In this document: positions 45,876 to 54,534 of the stretch, piece after piece
Position numbering within the stretch: position 1 is the stretch's first letter
Layout: each line of letters begins with the position of its first letter
Made by a program: the position numbers and the translations under genes
NCBI RefSeq assembly: GCF_002000025.1
Contig: NZ_MUZV01000007.1
Coordinates: 186,001 to 250,000, forward strand
From: Cognaticolwellia aestuarii
GTDB lineage: Bacteria; Pseudomonadota; Gammaproteobacteria; Enterobacterales; Alteromonadaceae
Reading direction: 5' to 3'
Length of the DNA stretch: 64,000 nucleotides
Notes under the pieces: model-generated
Seen by the model: only the letters and a program-made list of their open reading frames with translations
Databases searched by the model: none
Told to the model about the DNA's origin: nothing

Positions 45876-46661
45876 ATGGAGTTCGCTGACTCAATTATTA
45901 ACCAAGCTATGGCTGACTTTATACTGCCGTTTGCACGTATTTCAGCTATGGTGATGTCGATGATTGGCTTAGGAGCAAAGGCGATTCCAGGGCGAATAAA
46001 GCTCTTCTTTTGTTTAGCTGTAACTGTTGCAGTTATGCCCGCATTACCACCGACAAAAGTCGCTGACCTATTTTCATTGGCGACAGCGCTGTTGCTTGGT
46101 GAGCAAGTGATCATCGGTATCATGCTAGGCTTTGTCACTGTGATGGTGGTTAATACTTTTACGCTTGCAGGGCAGATTATTGCTATGCAAACCGGTTTAG
46201 GTTTTGCTTCATTAGTTGATCCCGCCAGTGGTACTAACGTGCCGGCCGTTGGTCAATTTTTCTTAATTTTATCATCACTATTATTTTGGGCTATGGATGG
46301 GCATTTAGCCTATTTACAGTTTGTTGTAGCGAGTTTTGACACCATACCTATACCAGCCAGTGATTTTGCTAGTGTTAAATTTAAAGAAATTTCCGAATGG
46401 GGAAGCTGGATGTTTGCTACTGCCTTATCACTGGCTATTGCACCCTTAACGGCGATGTTATTGATTAATTTTTCGTTCGGTATCATGACCCGAGCAGCGC
46501 CACAATTAAATATATTTGCTATTGGTTTTCCAATTACTATGTGTGCAGGCTTGCTGATCATGTGGTTAACCATGGGGAATTTTTATAGCCACTTTGTTAT
46601 GCAATGGCAGCGGGCACTCGATTTTAGCTGTTATCTCATTGATTGCGGTGTGGCACCGTAA
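45876..46661 (+). CDS. fliR: FliR, export gate protein
   Basis: Polytopic export-gate subunit of 261 residues, with at least six hydrophobic segments. Conserved pieces are LGAKAIPGRIKLFFCLAVTV, MQTGLGFASLVDPASGTNVP and ITMCAGLLIMWLTMGNFYSH. The fliR stop overlaps the flhB ATG by one base. Confidence 0.96.
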   Translation: MEFADSIINQAMADFILPFARISAMVMSMIGLGAKAIPGRIKLFFCLAVTVAVMPALPPTKVADLFSLATALLLGEQVIIGIMLGFVTVMVVNTFTLAGQIIAMQTGLGFASLVDPASGTNVPAVGQFFLILSSLLFWAMDGHLAYLQFVVASFDTIPIPASDFASVKFKEISEWGSWMFATALSLAIAPLTAMLLINFSFGIMTRAAPQLNIFAIGFPITMCAGLLIMWLTMGNFYSHFVMQWQRALDFSCYLIDCGVAP

Positions 46662-47791
46662 TGGCTGAATCTGATAGCGGCGAAAAAACCGAAGAGCCCA
46701 CGGCGAAGAAACTTTCTGAAGCGCGTAAAAAAGGACAAATAGCCCGTTCGAAAGACTTGGGAACTATGTTTGTTTTAGTAGGTAGTGCAGCGGCACTACT
46801 ACTAATGGGCAATGCTTTAGTTGAGGGCTTATCTGTGATGATGAAGCGTCTCTTTAGTTTAAACCGCCGCGAAACCATGGATGTACATGCTTTATACCAA
46901 GTAGCAAGTGATGCTGTTAGCGCTATATTAGTGCCTTTTCTTTGGATACATATAATTATTGTCGCAGCGGCTTTTATTGGGAATACTTTGCTCGGAGGTA
47001 TGAGTTTTTCATGGGAAGCCATGGCGCCGAAAGCGAGCAAACTATCGCCGTTAGCCGGCTTTAAGCGCATGTTTGGCGTGCAAGCCTATGTTGAGCTTAT
47101 TAAATCAATACTTAAGTTTTTTGTGGTTTTTATTTGTTCGTATTTACTGCTGAGCAGTTTATTTGGCCAGATAATTAATTTAAGTACTGAAAATATACCA
47201 CACAACTTCTCTCATGCTGTTTCTTTACTACTCTGGATGTTCTTGGCATTAGGATTGTCTATTGGCATTATTGTGGTTATTGATGCGCCATACCAGGTAT
47301 GGAATCACAATCGTCAGTTGAAAATGTCAAAGCAAGAAATTAAAGATGAAATGAAAAGCTCTGAAGGTAGCCCAGAAACAAAAGGTCGAATACGACGGGC
47401 GCAATATGAAATGTCTCAGCGACGAATGATGCAAGAAGTACCTAATTCTGATGTGGTGATCACAAACCCAACTCATTATGCTGTGGCGTTAAAATATGAT
47501 GCTGAAGCGGGGGGGGCGCCAGTTTTGGTGGCCAAAGGCATAGATGAAATGGCTATACATATACGCACTATCGCGAAAGAGCATCAGGTTGAAATTATAG
47601 CGTCGCCAGCACTTGCTAGATCATTATATTACACGGCAGAGCCTAATGAAGAAATTCCTGAACAACTATTTGCTGCTGTTGCGCAAATATTGGCTTTTAT
47701 TTTTCAGTTGAATGCCCATAAAAAAGGTAAAGCAAAACGACCTAAACCGGTCGCGAAAAACTTACCTATTCCTGACGACTTCCGTTATTGA
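46661..47791 (+). CDS. flhB: FlhB, export specificity switch protein
   Basis: Inner-membrane export protein that switches from hook to filament substrates after self-cleavage. The 376-residue protein has the N-terminal EKTEEPTAKKLSEARKKGQI, four membrane segments, and the autocleavage motif Asn269-Pro-Thr-His272 in VITNPTHYAVALKYD. Choosing ATG 46661 (overlapping the fliR stop) puts Asn at 269, as in the enteric protein; a start at 46643 would shift it. Confidence 0.97.
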   Translation: MAESDSGEKTEEPTAKKLSEARKKGQIARSKDLGTMFVLVGSAAALLLMGNALVEGLSVMMKRLFSLNRRETMDVHALYQVASDAVSAILVPFLWIHIIIVAAAFIGNTLLGGMSFSWEAMAPKASKLSPLAGFKRMFGVQAYVELIKSILKFFVVFICSYLLLSSLFGQIINLSTENIPHNFSHAVSLLLWMFLALGLSIGIIVVIDAPYQVWNHNRQLKMSKQEIKDEMKSSEGSPETKGRIRRAQYEMSQRRMMQEVPNSDVVITNPTHYAVALKYDAEAGGAPVLVAKGIDEMAIHIRTIAKEHQVEIIASPALARSLYYTAEPNEEIPEQLFAAVAQILAFIFQLNAHKKGKAKRPKPVAKNLPIPDDFRY

Positions 47792-47792
47792 T

Positions 47793-47819
47793 CATTAAAA
47801 CGCGAATAACCGCTTAATG
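47793..47819 (+). terminator. Weak stem-loop after flhB
   Basis: CATTAA/TTAATG arms with an inner GCG/CGC pair and a small bulge, followed by TTTACTTATTACT. It is a poor U tract, so only a tentative terminator between flhB and the flhA promoter. Confidence 0.35.
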
Positions 47820-47940
47820 TTTACTTATTACTAGGTGGACTATTCACAGGTTTATCTAATGCATCAGACAGCTAAACTTAGTGCTACTGCAAAGGTGTAA
47901 TATAAAAAGATAAAATTTAATTTTAGTATTTAGCTTTGTT

Positions 47941-47956
47941 TGGTCTAATTATTGCA
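47941..47956 (+). promoter_or_regulatory. Sigma-54 promoter of the flhA-flhF-flhG-fliA run
   Basis: TGGTCTAATTATTGCA keeps GG and TTGC at the exact 10-bp spacing; the CAC of the -24 half is missing. The start would be near 47967, 28 bp before the flhA ATG. FlrA-dependent flhA transcription is known in Vibrio. Confidence 0.72.
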
Positions 47957-47994
47957 TTTTTCATGATATGTCAAAAGATTATCACTAAGAGCTC

Positions 47995-50097
47995 ATGCAG
48001 TTAACGGCAACTTTCAATCATTTAAAGAAACAAAAATTCAACGCACTTTCTGGCTTAGGTACACCATTTTTGGTGATGGCCGCGCTGGGTATGGTGATCT
48101 TGCCTATGCCGGCATTTTTGTTGGATATTCTGTTCTCATTTAATATAGCACTGTCACTCGTGGTGCTATTGATCACCGTATACACCTTAAAACCACTTGA
48201 ATTTGGTTCATTTCCAGCTGTTTTACTCATTGCGACGATTTTACGCTTAGCACTTAATGTTGCTAGTACTCGAGTGGTCTTGCTCGAAGGTCATGAAGGA
48301 CCAGCTGCCGCGGGTAAGGTGATTGAGGCCTTTGGCTCGGTGGTTATTGGTGGTAACTATGCTGTTGGTCTAGTGGTATTCCTTATTCTTATTATTATTA
48401 ACTTTGTGGTGATCACTAAAGGTGCAGGCCGCATTTCAGAAGTAACAGCTCGTTTTACCCTTGATGCTATGCCAGGTAAACAAATGGCGATCGATGCGGA
48501 TTTGAATGCCGGCTTTATTACAGCAGATCAAGCACGTGAACGCCGTATTGAGGTCACCAGTGAAGCTGATTTTTATGGTTCAATGGATGGTGCCAGTAAA
48601 TTTGTTAAAGGTGATGCTGTAGCCGGGATATTAATTTTATTTATCAATATCATTGGTGGTTTGGTTATTGGTATGGTTCAGCACGACTTAAGCTTTGACA
48701 CTGCTGTAGAGATTTATACTCTACTGACTATAGGTGATGGTTTAGTTGCACAAATCCCAGGATTATTATTATCCGTTGGCACCGCCATTGTGGTTACGCG
48801 TCAAAATACTTCACAAGATATGGGCGAGCAGGTTAGTAGCCAGCTTGGTCAAACGAAATCGCTTTATATTGCCGCCGGTGTCATGTTTGTGATGGGGATT
48901 GTGCCGGGTATGCCGCACATTGCCTTCTTGATCTTTGCTGTACTTATTGCTGGTGTTGCGTTTTTTAGCAGTAAATATAAAGTGGCAAAAGCAGCACAAT
49001 TAGTGGCACAAGGTGAAGCCGCAGAAGTGCAAAACCAACAACAGGAAGCTGAAGTAAAAGACTTAGGCTGGGACGATGTTAATCATGTTGATATTATTGG
49101 CCTTGAAATTGGTTATCGCTTAATTCCATTAGTTGATAAAGCTCAAGGTGGAGAACTACTTAATCGCATTAAAGGGGTGAGAAAAAAACTTTCACAAGAG
49201 TTTGGTTTTTTAGTCCCTGCAGTACATATTCGTGATAATTTGGATTTAGACCCTAACAGTTATCAAATATCGTTAATGGGTGTCACAATCGGGGAAGCTG
49301 AGATTCGCCATGATCATGAGTTAGCGATTAATCCTGGTCAAGTATTTGGTAAGCTTGATGGGGTCGCGACTAAAGACCCTGCGTTTGGCCTAGATGCTGT
49401 GTGGATAAAGCAAGAGCAGCGCGAGCATGCACAGTCGCTTGGCTACACCGTAGTCGATGCTGCCACGGTATTAGCAACACATTTAAGCCAAATATTAACT
49501 AATAATGCAGCTCAACTATTAGGTCATGAAGAAGTACAAAACTTACTCGATATGTTAGGTAAGAGCTATCCTAAATTGATAGAAGGTTTGATCCCCGATG
49601 TACTATCTCTGGGGACGATTGTGAAAGTTCTCCAAAACCTAATGAATGAAGGCGTTGCTGTTCGTGATATGCGTAGCATTATACAAACTCTGGTTGAATA
49701 TGGTCCTAAGAGCCAAGACCCTGAAGTGTTAACTGCTGCGGTGCGAATCACCTTAAGAAAGTTTATTGTGCAAGAACTTGTCGGCCCAACAGTAGAAGTA
49801 CCCGTCATAACTTTGTCGCCAGAGTTGGAACAGATGTTGCATCAGTCTATGCAAATGGCTGGAGACGATGGCGCAGGTATCGAACCAGGTTTAGCAGAGC
49901 GGTTACAAAAATCATTGACAGATGGTGCACAACAGCAAGAAATGGCTGGCGACACACCAATTTTATTAACGTCAGGAATATTACGCTCAGTGCTGGCTAA
50001 ATTTGTTAAGTATACTATTCCAGGATTACGAGTAATTTCTTATCAAGAAATTCCTGATGACAAACAAATAAAAATTGTCAGCGCTATCGGCCAGTAA
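47995..50097 (+). CDS. flhA: FlhA, export gate cytoplasmic-ring protein
   Basis: Forms the nonameric export ring that receives chaperone-substrate complexes. The 700-residue protein has about eight membrane segments in residues 20-330, the conserved cytoplasmic loop with FTLDAMPGKQMAIDADLNAG and FYGSMDGASKFVKGDAVAG, and a large soluble C-terminal domain (about 345-700). AAGAG precedes the ATG. It begins the run encoding FlhF, FlhG and FliA. Confidence 0.97.
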   Translation: MQLTATFNHLKKQKFNALSGLGTPFLVMAALGMVILPMPAFLLDILFSFNIALSLVVLLITVYTLKPLEFGSFPAVLLIATILRLALNVASTRVVLLEGHEGPAAAGKVIEAFGSVVIGGNYAVGLVVFLILIIINFVVITKGAGRISEVTARFTLDAMPGKQMAIDADLNAGFITADQARERRIEVTSEADFYGSMDGASKFVKGDAVAGILILFINIIGGLVIGMVQHDLSFDTAVEIYTLLTIGDGLVAQIPGLLLSVGTAIVVTRQNTSQDMGEQVSSQLGQTKSLYIAAGVMFVMGIVPGMPHIAFLIFAVLIAGVAFFSSKYKVAKAAQLVAQGEAAEVQNQQQEAEVKDLGWDDVNHVDIIGLEIGYRLIPLVDKAQGGELLNRIKGVRKKLSQEFGFLVPAVHIRDNLDLDPNSYQISLMGVTIGEAEIRHDHELAINPGQVFGKLDGVATKDPAFGLDAVWIKQEQREHAQSLGYTVVDAATVLATHLSQILTNNAAQLLGHEEVQNLLDMLGKSYPKLIEGLIPDVLSLGTIVKVLQNLMNEGVAVRDMRSIIQTLVEYGPKSQDPEVLTAAVRITLRKFIVQELVGPTVEVPVITLSPELEQMLHQSMQMAGDDGAGIEPGLAERLQKSLTDGAQQQEMAGDTPILLTSGILRSVLAKFVKYTIPGLRVISYQEIPDDKQIKIVSAIGQ

Positions 50098-50141
50098 AAA
50101 ATACTTCAATGTAAGTAGTACTGAATTATAAGGGGTTGGCC

Positions 50142-51692
50142 GTGAAAATTAGACGTTACGTAGCAAAAGATATGAGAACTGCACTAGCACAAATTAAAGA
50201 AGAGCTAGGTGCTGATGCTGTTATTATGTCTAATAAAAAGATTGCTGAAGGTGTCGAATTAATGGCGGCGGTTGATTACAACCAAAACGTTAAGCCGGCT
50301 CAGCCAGTAACCGATAACCATCAAGAGGTTAATCAACAACCAAGCGCAGCCCCTGCAGAGCGAGTTGATTTACCTGAAGATACAGTCGCATTGAGTCATA
50401 CATCAGAAGCTACTGAACAGTCTGCACCTGCAGATAGTTTAGCTGCGCTGTTAAGTCGACAAGTACAACAAAATGGCTACGATAAGTCACCTGCAACACG
50501 TGCATTTAACAGTCAAATAGAGAACTCAGCAGCGAAAGCTCCGAATAATCCAAGTGAAAACAGCGCCTCTGAAACTGCCGATATTGAACAACAATTTAAA
50601 AATTTCACTAGCCGTTTAGAACAATCTAGTACTATGGAAACGCCAGTGGCAATGGCGCAAAGCTCGGTTGACTCTGGAGCAAGTCACATGGGCGATTATA
50701 ACCCCGTAACAAGTCAGGCAATGGCATCTGCCGAGCCAAAAAGCGCTCATCGTGATCAAGTTAGCAGTACTGAGTTTGAGCGTATGCAAAAAGAAATGTC
50801 ATCAATTCGTCAGTTATTAGAACATCAAATGTCAGGATTGATGTGGCAAGATATGGCACAAAAAGATCCTATGCGTGCAGTACTTGTTAATAAATTAATG
50901 GCGATGGGCCTTAATGAGCAAGTTGCTGATCAAATCGCTGGCTATATTCCTGCTAACACCGAAGAACAAGACGCATGGCAACAAGCCAAGCATATTATTG
51001 CGCAACAATTAAATACAACCAATAACGATATTATACAACGTGGAGGCGTGGTATCGCTTGTTGGTCCAACCGGTGTAGGCAAAACAACCACAATAGCTAA
51101 ATTAGCCGCTCGTTTTGCACAAATTCACGGTGCTGATCAAGTGGTATTAATTTCAACAGACAGCTACCGTATTGCCGGTTTTGAACAGTTATCTACTTAT
51201 GGACGAATTATTGGTTGCCAAGTAAAACTTGCTAATGATGGCAATGAGTTAGATAACTTGTTACAACAGTTTTCACAAAAAAAATTAATCCTAATTGATA
51301 CAGCAGGCATGGGGCAAAGAGATATGCGCTTAACTGAGCATTTGACTACCTTAATCGCGAATGCTCGTGTTAGAATTCGTAACTACTTAGTGTTATCCGC
51401 TAATACCCAACAGCGTGTTATGCAAGAAAATGTCGAGCGTTTTAAACGCATACCATTAGCAGGCTGTATTTATACAAAGCTGGACGAAAGCTTAAGTGTT
51501 GGTGAAATTATCACCACATCATTGCAGAATGGTTTAGCTATTGGCTATCTTACTGATGGTCAAAGAGTTCCAGAAGATATTAAAGTTGCAAATGCTGAGA
51601 AATTAGTTACGCTTGCAGATAGAATGGCAATAAAGTCTCAAAGTTCAGTAGCAGTTTCTTGGCGGACACCCGCCACAGCCGTTGCAGTATAG
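50142..51692 (+). CDS. flhF: FlhF, SRP-type GTPase for polar flagellum placement
   Basis: Marks the cell pole for flagellar assembly and recruits FliF. The 516-residue protein begins MKIRRYVAKDMRTALAQIKE, has a Gln/Ser/Ala-rich basic-acidic linker (about 45-230), and the NG GTPase domain with GPTGVGKTTTIAKLA (P-loop from residue ~308), LISTDSYRIAGFEQL, DTAGMGQRD and TKLDES. GTG at 50142 is chosen: it gives the family's invariant start and lies behind AAGGGG. Confidence 0.95.
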   Translation: MKIRRYVAKDMRTALAQIKEELGADAVIMSNKKIAEGVELMAAVDYNQNVKPAQPVTDNHQEVNQQPSAAPAERVDLPEDTVALSHTSEATEQSAPADSLAALLSRQVQQNGYDKSPATRAFNSQIENSAAKAPNNPSENSASETADIEQQFKNFTSRLEQSSTMETPVAMAQSSVDSGASHMGDYNPVTSQAMASAEPKSAHRDQVSSTEFERMQKEMSSIRQLLEHQMSGLMWQDMAQKDPMRAVLVNKLMAMGLNEQVADQIAGYIPANTEEQDAWQQAKHIIAQQLNTTNNDIIQRGGVVSLVGPTGVGKTTTIAKLAARFAQIHGADQVVLISTDSYRIAGFEQLSTYGRIIGCQVKLANDGNELDNLLQQFSQKKLILIDTAGMGQRDMRLTEHLTTLIANARVRIRNYLVLSANTQQRVMQENVERFKRIPLAGCIYTKLDESLSVGEIITTSLQNGLAIGYLTDGQRVPEDIKVANAEKLVTLADRMAIKSQSSVAVSWRTPATAVAV

Positions 51693-51735
51693 TCGCCTTA
51701 CGATAACGGCGCAGTTATATAGAGAAGTTATATAG

Positions 51736-52578
51736 ATGATAGACCAAGCGAGTGGCTTAAGAAAGATGCAAGATCCCCAACATATAAAAGTCATAGCAGT
51801 TTCTGGCGGTAAAGGTGGCGTTGGTAAAACAAATGTTTCTCTTAATACCGCCATTTCTTTAGCTAAATTAGGCAAGCGTGTCTTAGTACTAGACGCAGAT
51901 TTGGGTTTAGCTAATGTTGATGTGATGTTAGGTTTGCGTGTACAACGTAATTTGTCTCATGTTTTATCTGGCGAGTGTGAACTCGATGATATTATTATTC
52001 AAGGCCCAGCCGGCATTAACATTATTCCTGCCACGTCTGGTACCCAGTCAATGGTTGACTTAACACCGTCTGAACATGCCGGTCTTATTCGCGCCTTCAG
52101 CGATATGCAAACCAAATTTGATATTTTAATTGTCGATACTGCCGCAGGCATTTCCGATATGGTGCTAAGCTTTTGTCGAGCATCACAAGATGTACTACTC
52201 GTGGTATGCGACGAACCAACGTCAATTACCGATTGTTATGCTTTAATGAAATTGTTAAGCCGAGATCATGGGTTATTCAAATTTAAAGTTGTCGCTAACA
52301 TGGTACGCAGTCCTAAAGAAGGACAACAGTTGTTTGCGAAACTTTCTAAAGTGACTGACAGGTTTTTAGACGTTACGTTAGAGTTAGTTGCTGTTGTACC
52401 TTACGATGAAAATATTCGTAAATCAGTCAGAAAGCAGCAAGCTATTGTTGAAGCATTTCCTGACTCTCCAGCATCTGTTAGCCTAAAATCACTTGCTAAA
52501 AACATTATAAGCTGGCCAGTGCCAAAACAGGCTTCTGGTCACTTAGAGTTTTTTATTGAGCAGTTACTAGAACACTAA
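51736..52578 (+). CDS. flhG: FlhG (FleN), flagellar number regulator ATPase
   Basis: MinD-like ATPase that limits flagellar number by restraining FlhF and FlrA. The 280-residue protein has the deviant Walker A SGGKGGVGKTNVSLN (from residue ~23), DADLGLANVDVMLGL, and IVDTAAGISDMVLSF. A DQASGLRKM motif near the N-terminus is the known FlhF-GTPase-activating segment. The C-terminus ends in a predicted membrane-targeting helix (LEFFIEQLLEH). Confidence 0.95.
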   Translation: MIDQASGLRKMQDPQHIKVIAVSGGKGGVGKTNVSLNTAISLAKLGKRVLVLDADLGLANVDVMLGLRVQRNLSHVLSGECELDDIIIQGPAGINIIPATSGTQSMVDLTPSEHAGLIRAFSDMQTKFDILIVDTAAGISDMVLSFCRASQDVLLVVCDEPTSITDCYALMKLLSRDHGLFKFKVVANMVRSPKEGQQLFAKLSKVTDRFLDVTLELVAVVPYDENIRKSVRKQQAIVEAFPDSPASVSLKSLAKNIISWPVPKQASGHLEFFIEQLLEH

Positions 52579-52599
52579 CCAACAGAAAAGTGAGCTATA

Positions 52600-53313
52600 G
52601 TGGTAAAATTACATACTTATAGTGTTGATAAAACAGCTTTGTTGGAGCAACACACGGTATTAGTAAAAAGAATTGCTTATCATTTACTTGCTCGATTACC
52701 TGCCAGTGTAATCGTCGATGACCTTATCCAATCAGGCATGATAGGTTTACTCGAAGCAGCTAATAACTTTGATCATACCAAAGGTGCAAGCTTTGAGACC
52801 TTCGCAGGTATTCGCATTCGCGGTGCTATGCTTGACGAAATCCGGCGTGGCGACTGGGTTCCACGCTCAGTACATAAAAATAGTCGTATGATCAGCGAAG
52901 CAATAAAAAATCTCGAAGCGGCATATGGCCGTGATGTTTCCGATATTGAAGTCGCTGAAAAACTTGATATTTCAATAAATGAATACCATCATATGCTCAA
53001 TGAAGTAAGTTCAGGTAAGATACTGGGTATTGACGATTTAGGTGTTAGTGAAGATGTAATTGAAGTTGCACAAAATCACCAACAAGATGAACCTTATGCT
53101 AACATAGAACATAGTATCTTTAAAAAATCATTGGCTGAATGCATTTCCTCTTTACCCGAACGTGAAGCTTTAGTACTGTCATTGTATTATGATGAAGAGC
53201 TTAACCTGAGGGAAATTGGCCAAGTACTAGATGTGAGTGAATCGCGGGTAAGCCAAATACACAGCCAGGCGATGCATAGATTAAAAGCTCGTATGCAATC
53301 GTGGCAAAGTTAA
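52600..53313 (+). CDS. fliA: FliA, flagellar sigma-28 factor
   Basis: Directs RNA polymerase to late flagellar promoters; FlgM inhibits it. The 237-residue protein has region 2 (IGLLEAANNFDHTKGASFET, IRIRGAMLDEIRRGDWVPRS), region 3 and the region 4 helix-turn-helix (LNLREIGQVLDVSESRVSQI). The start is GTG at 52600. The cognate promoters in this window precede flgM (70-96) and the second flagellin (14739-14765). Confidence 0.96.
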   Translation: MVKLHTYSVDKTALLEQHTVLVKRIAYHLLARLPASVIVDDLIQSGMIGLLEAANNFDHTKGASFETFAGIRIRGAMLDEIRRGDWVPRSVHKNSRMISEAIKNLEAAYGRDVSDIEVAEKLDISINEYHHMLNEVSSGKILGIDDLGVSEDVIEVAQNHQQDEPYANIEHSIFKKSLAECISSLPEREALVLSLYYDEELNLREIGQVLDVSESRVSQIHSQAMHRLKARMQSWQS

Positions 53314-53363
53314 GTAGAATACTCGTATCGTTATAATTTTAAATGTTCTCACCGGAGGGTGCC

Positions 53364-53747
53364 TTGGATAAAAATATGAAAGTACTTGTTGTTGATGATT
53401 TTTCAACAATGAGACGAATAATCAAAAACTTGTTACGTGACTTGGGTTTTACCAATATTTCAGAAGCTGATGATGGTAGTACAGCATTACCCATGTTAAA
53501 AGAAGGTGACTTTGACTTTGTAGTTACTGATTGGAACATGCCTGGTATGCAAGGAATTGACTTACTTAAAGCCATAAGAGCTGATAGTAAATTATCGCAT
53601 ATCCCAGTATTAATGGTGACAGCTGAAGCGAAAAAAGAGCAAATTGTCATGGCTGCTCAAGCAGGTGTTAATGGTTATATAGTTAAACCATTTACCGCTG
53701 CTACGTTAAACACTAAACTTGATAAAATCTTTGAACGCCTTGGTTAA
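53364..53747 (+). CDS. cheY: CheY, chemotaxis response regulator
   Basis: When phosphorylated by CheA it binds FliM and changes rotation direction. The 127-residue single receiver domain has Asp11/Asp12 ([13 protein letters not shown]), phospho-acceptor Asp56 ([13 protein letters not shown]), VTAEAKKE and the conserved Lys in GYIVKPFTA. The start is TTG at 53364, chosen because GGAGG (53354-53358) is the ribosome site and [14 protein letters not shown] matches relatives; an ATG at 53343 lies upstream of that site. Confidence 0.94.
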   Translation: MDKNMKVLVVDDFSTMRRIIKNLLRDLGFTNISEADDGSTALPMLKEGDFDFVVTDWNMPGMQGIDLLKAIRADSKLSHIPVLMVTAEAKKEQIVMAAQAGVNGYIVKPFTAATLNTKLDKIFERLG

Positions 53748-53777
53748 TTATCTGATTTTGTTACGCAAGGACGTCAT

Positions 53778-54521
53778 ATGACTACAAATACTAGTGTCCA
53801 TGTTTCTTTAGAACAAGCCAAATTATTGGTGGAATACATAGAAACAGATCAGCAAGATAAAGCTGATGAGTTAATTGCAGAAATTCAAAGTCCGATTAAT
53901 ACTGCATTATTTGCCGAAATTGGTAAGTTAACACGCCAATTGCATGACTCATTAAACAATTTTCATCTTGATTCGCGTCTGAATGACTTAGCAACAGCAG
54001 ATATTCCTGATGCTAAAGAAAGATTAAATTTTGTCATCAGTCGTACTGAAGAAGCAGCAAATAAAACCATGGATGCCGTTGAAACGATTTTTCCTGTCGT
54101 TGATAGCATTCAGCAACAAATTAGTACCGTTAAACCGTTGTGGCATAAATTAATGCACAATGATCTTGATATAGGTGAGTTTAAGGAGCTATGTCGAGAT
54201 ATCGATATTTTGTTGAAAACAACAGAAAAAGAAACAAATAAAATTCATGGCTTGATGACTGACGTATTGATGGCGCAAGACTTCCAAGATCTTACCGGTC
54301 AAGTTATTCGCAAAGTTATAGACTTAGTTCGTGAAGTTGAAGATAGCTTGATAAATATGCTAACAGCATTTGGCATGAATTCTGAGCCTGAAAAAACAGA
54401 TTATCTACCTAAAGTAGGTGATAACTTAGTTGAAGGGCCGATTATGAATAGCGAAAGTCGCCAAGATGTTGTTTCAGATCAAGACGATGTTGACGATTTA
54501 TTATCAAGCTTAGGTTTTTAA
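53778..54521 (+). CDS. cheZ: CheZ, CheY phosphatase
   Basis: Dephosphorylates CheY. The 247-residue, mostly helical protein has the catalytic motif MAQDFQDLTGQVIRKVIDLV (the Gln in QDLTGQ acts on phospho-CheY), an N-terminal helical region, and the C-terminal CheY-binding peptide DVDDLLSSLGF. It lies between cheY and cheA. Confidence 0.95.
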   Translation: MTTNTSVHVSLEQAKLLVEYIETDQQDKADELIAEIQSPINTALFAEIGKLTRQLHDSLNNFHLDSRLNDLATADIPDAKERLNFVISRTEEAANKTMDAVETIFPVVDSIQQQISTVKPLWHKLMHNDLDIGEFKELCRDIDILLKTTEKETNKIHGLMTDVLMAQDFQDLTGQVIRKVIDLVREVEDSLINMLTAFGMNSEPEKTDYLPKVGDNLVEGPIMNSESRQDVVSDQDDVDDLLSSLGF

Positions 54522-54534
54522 TAGGAGTTACTGA

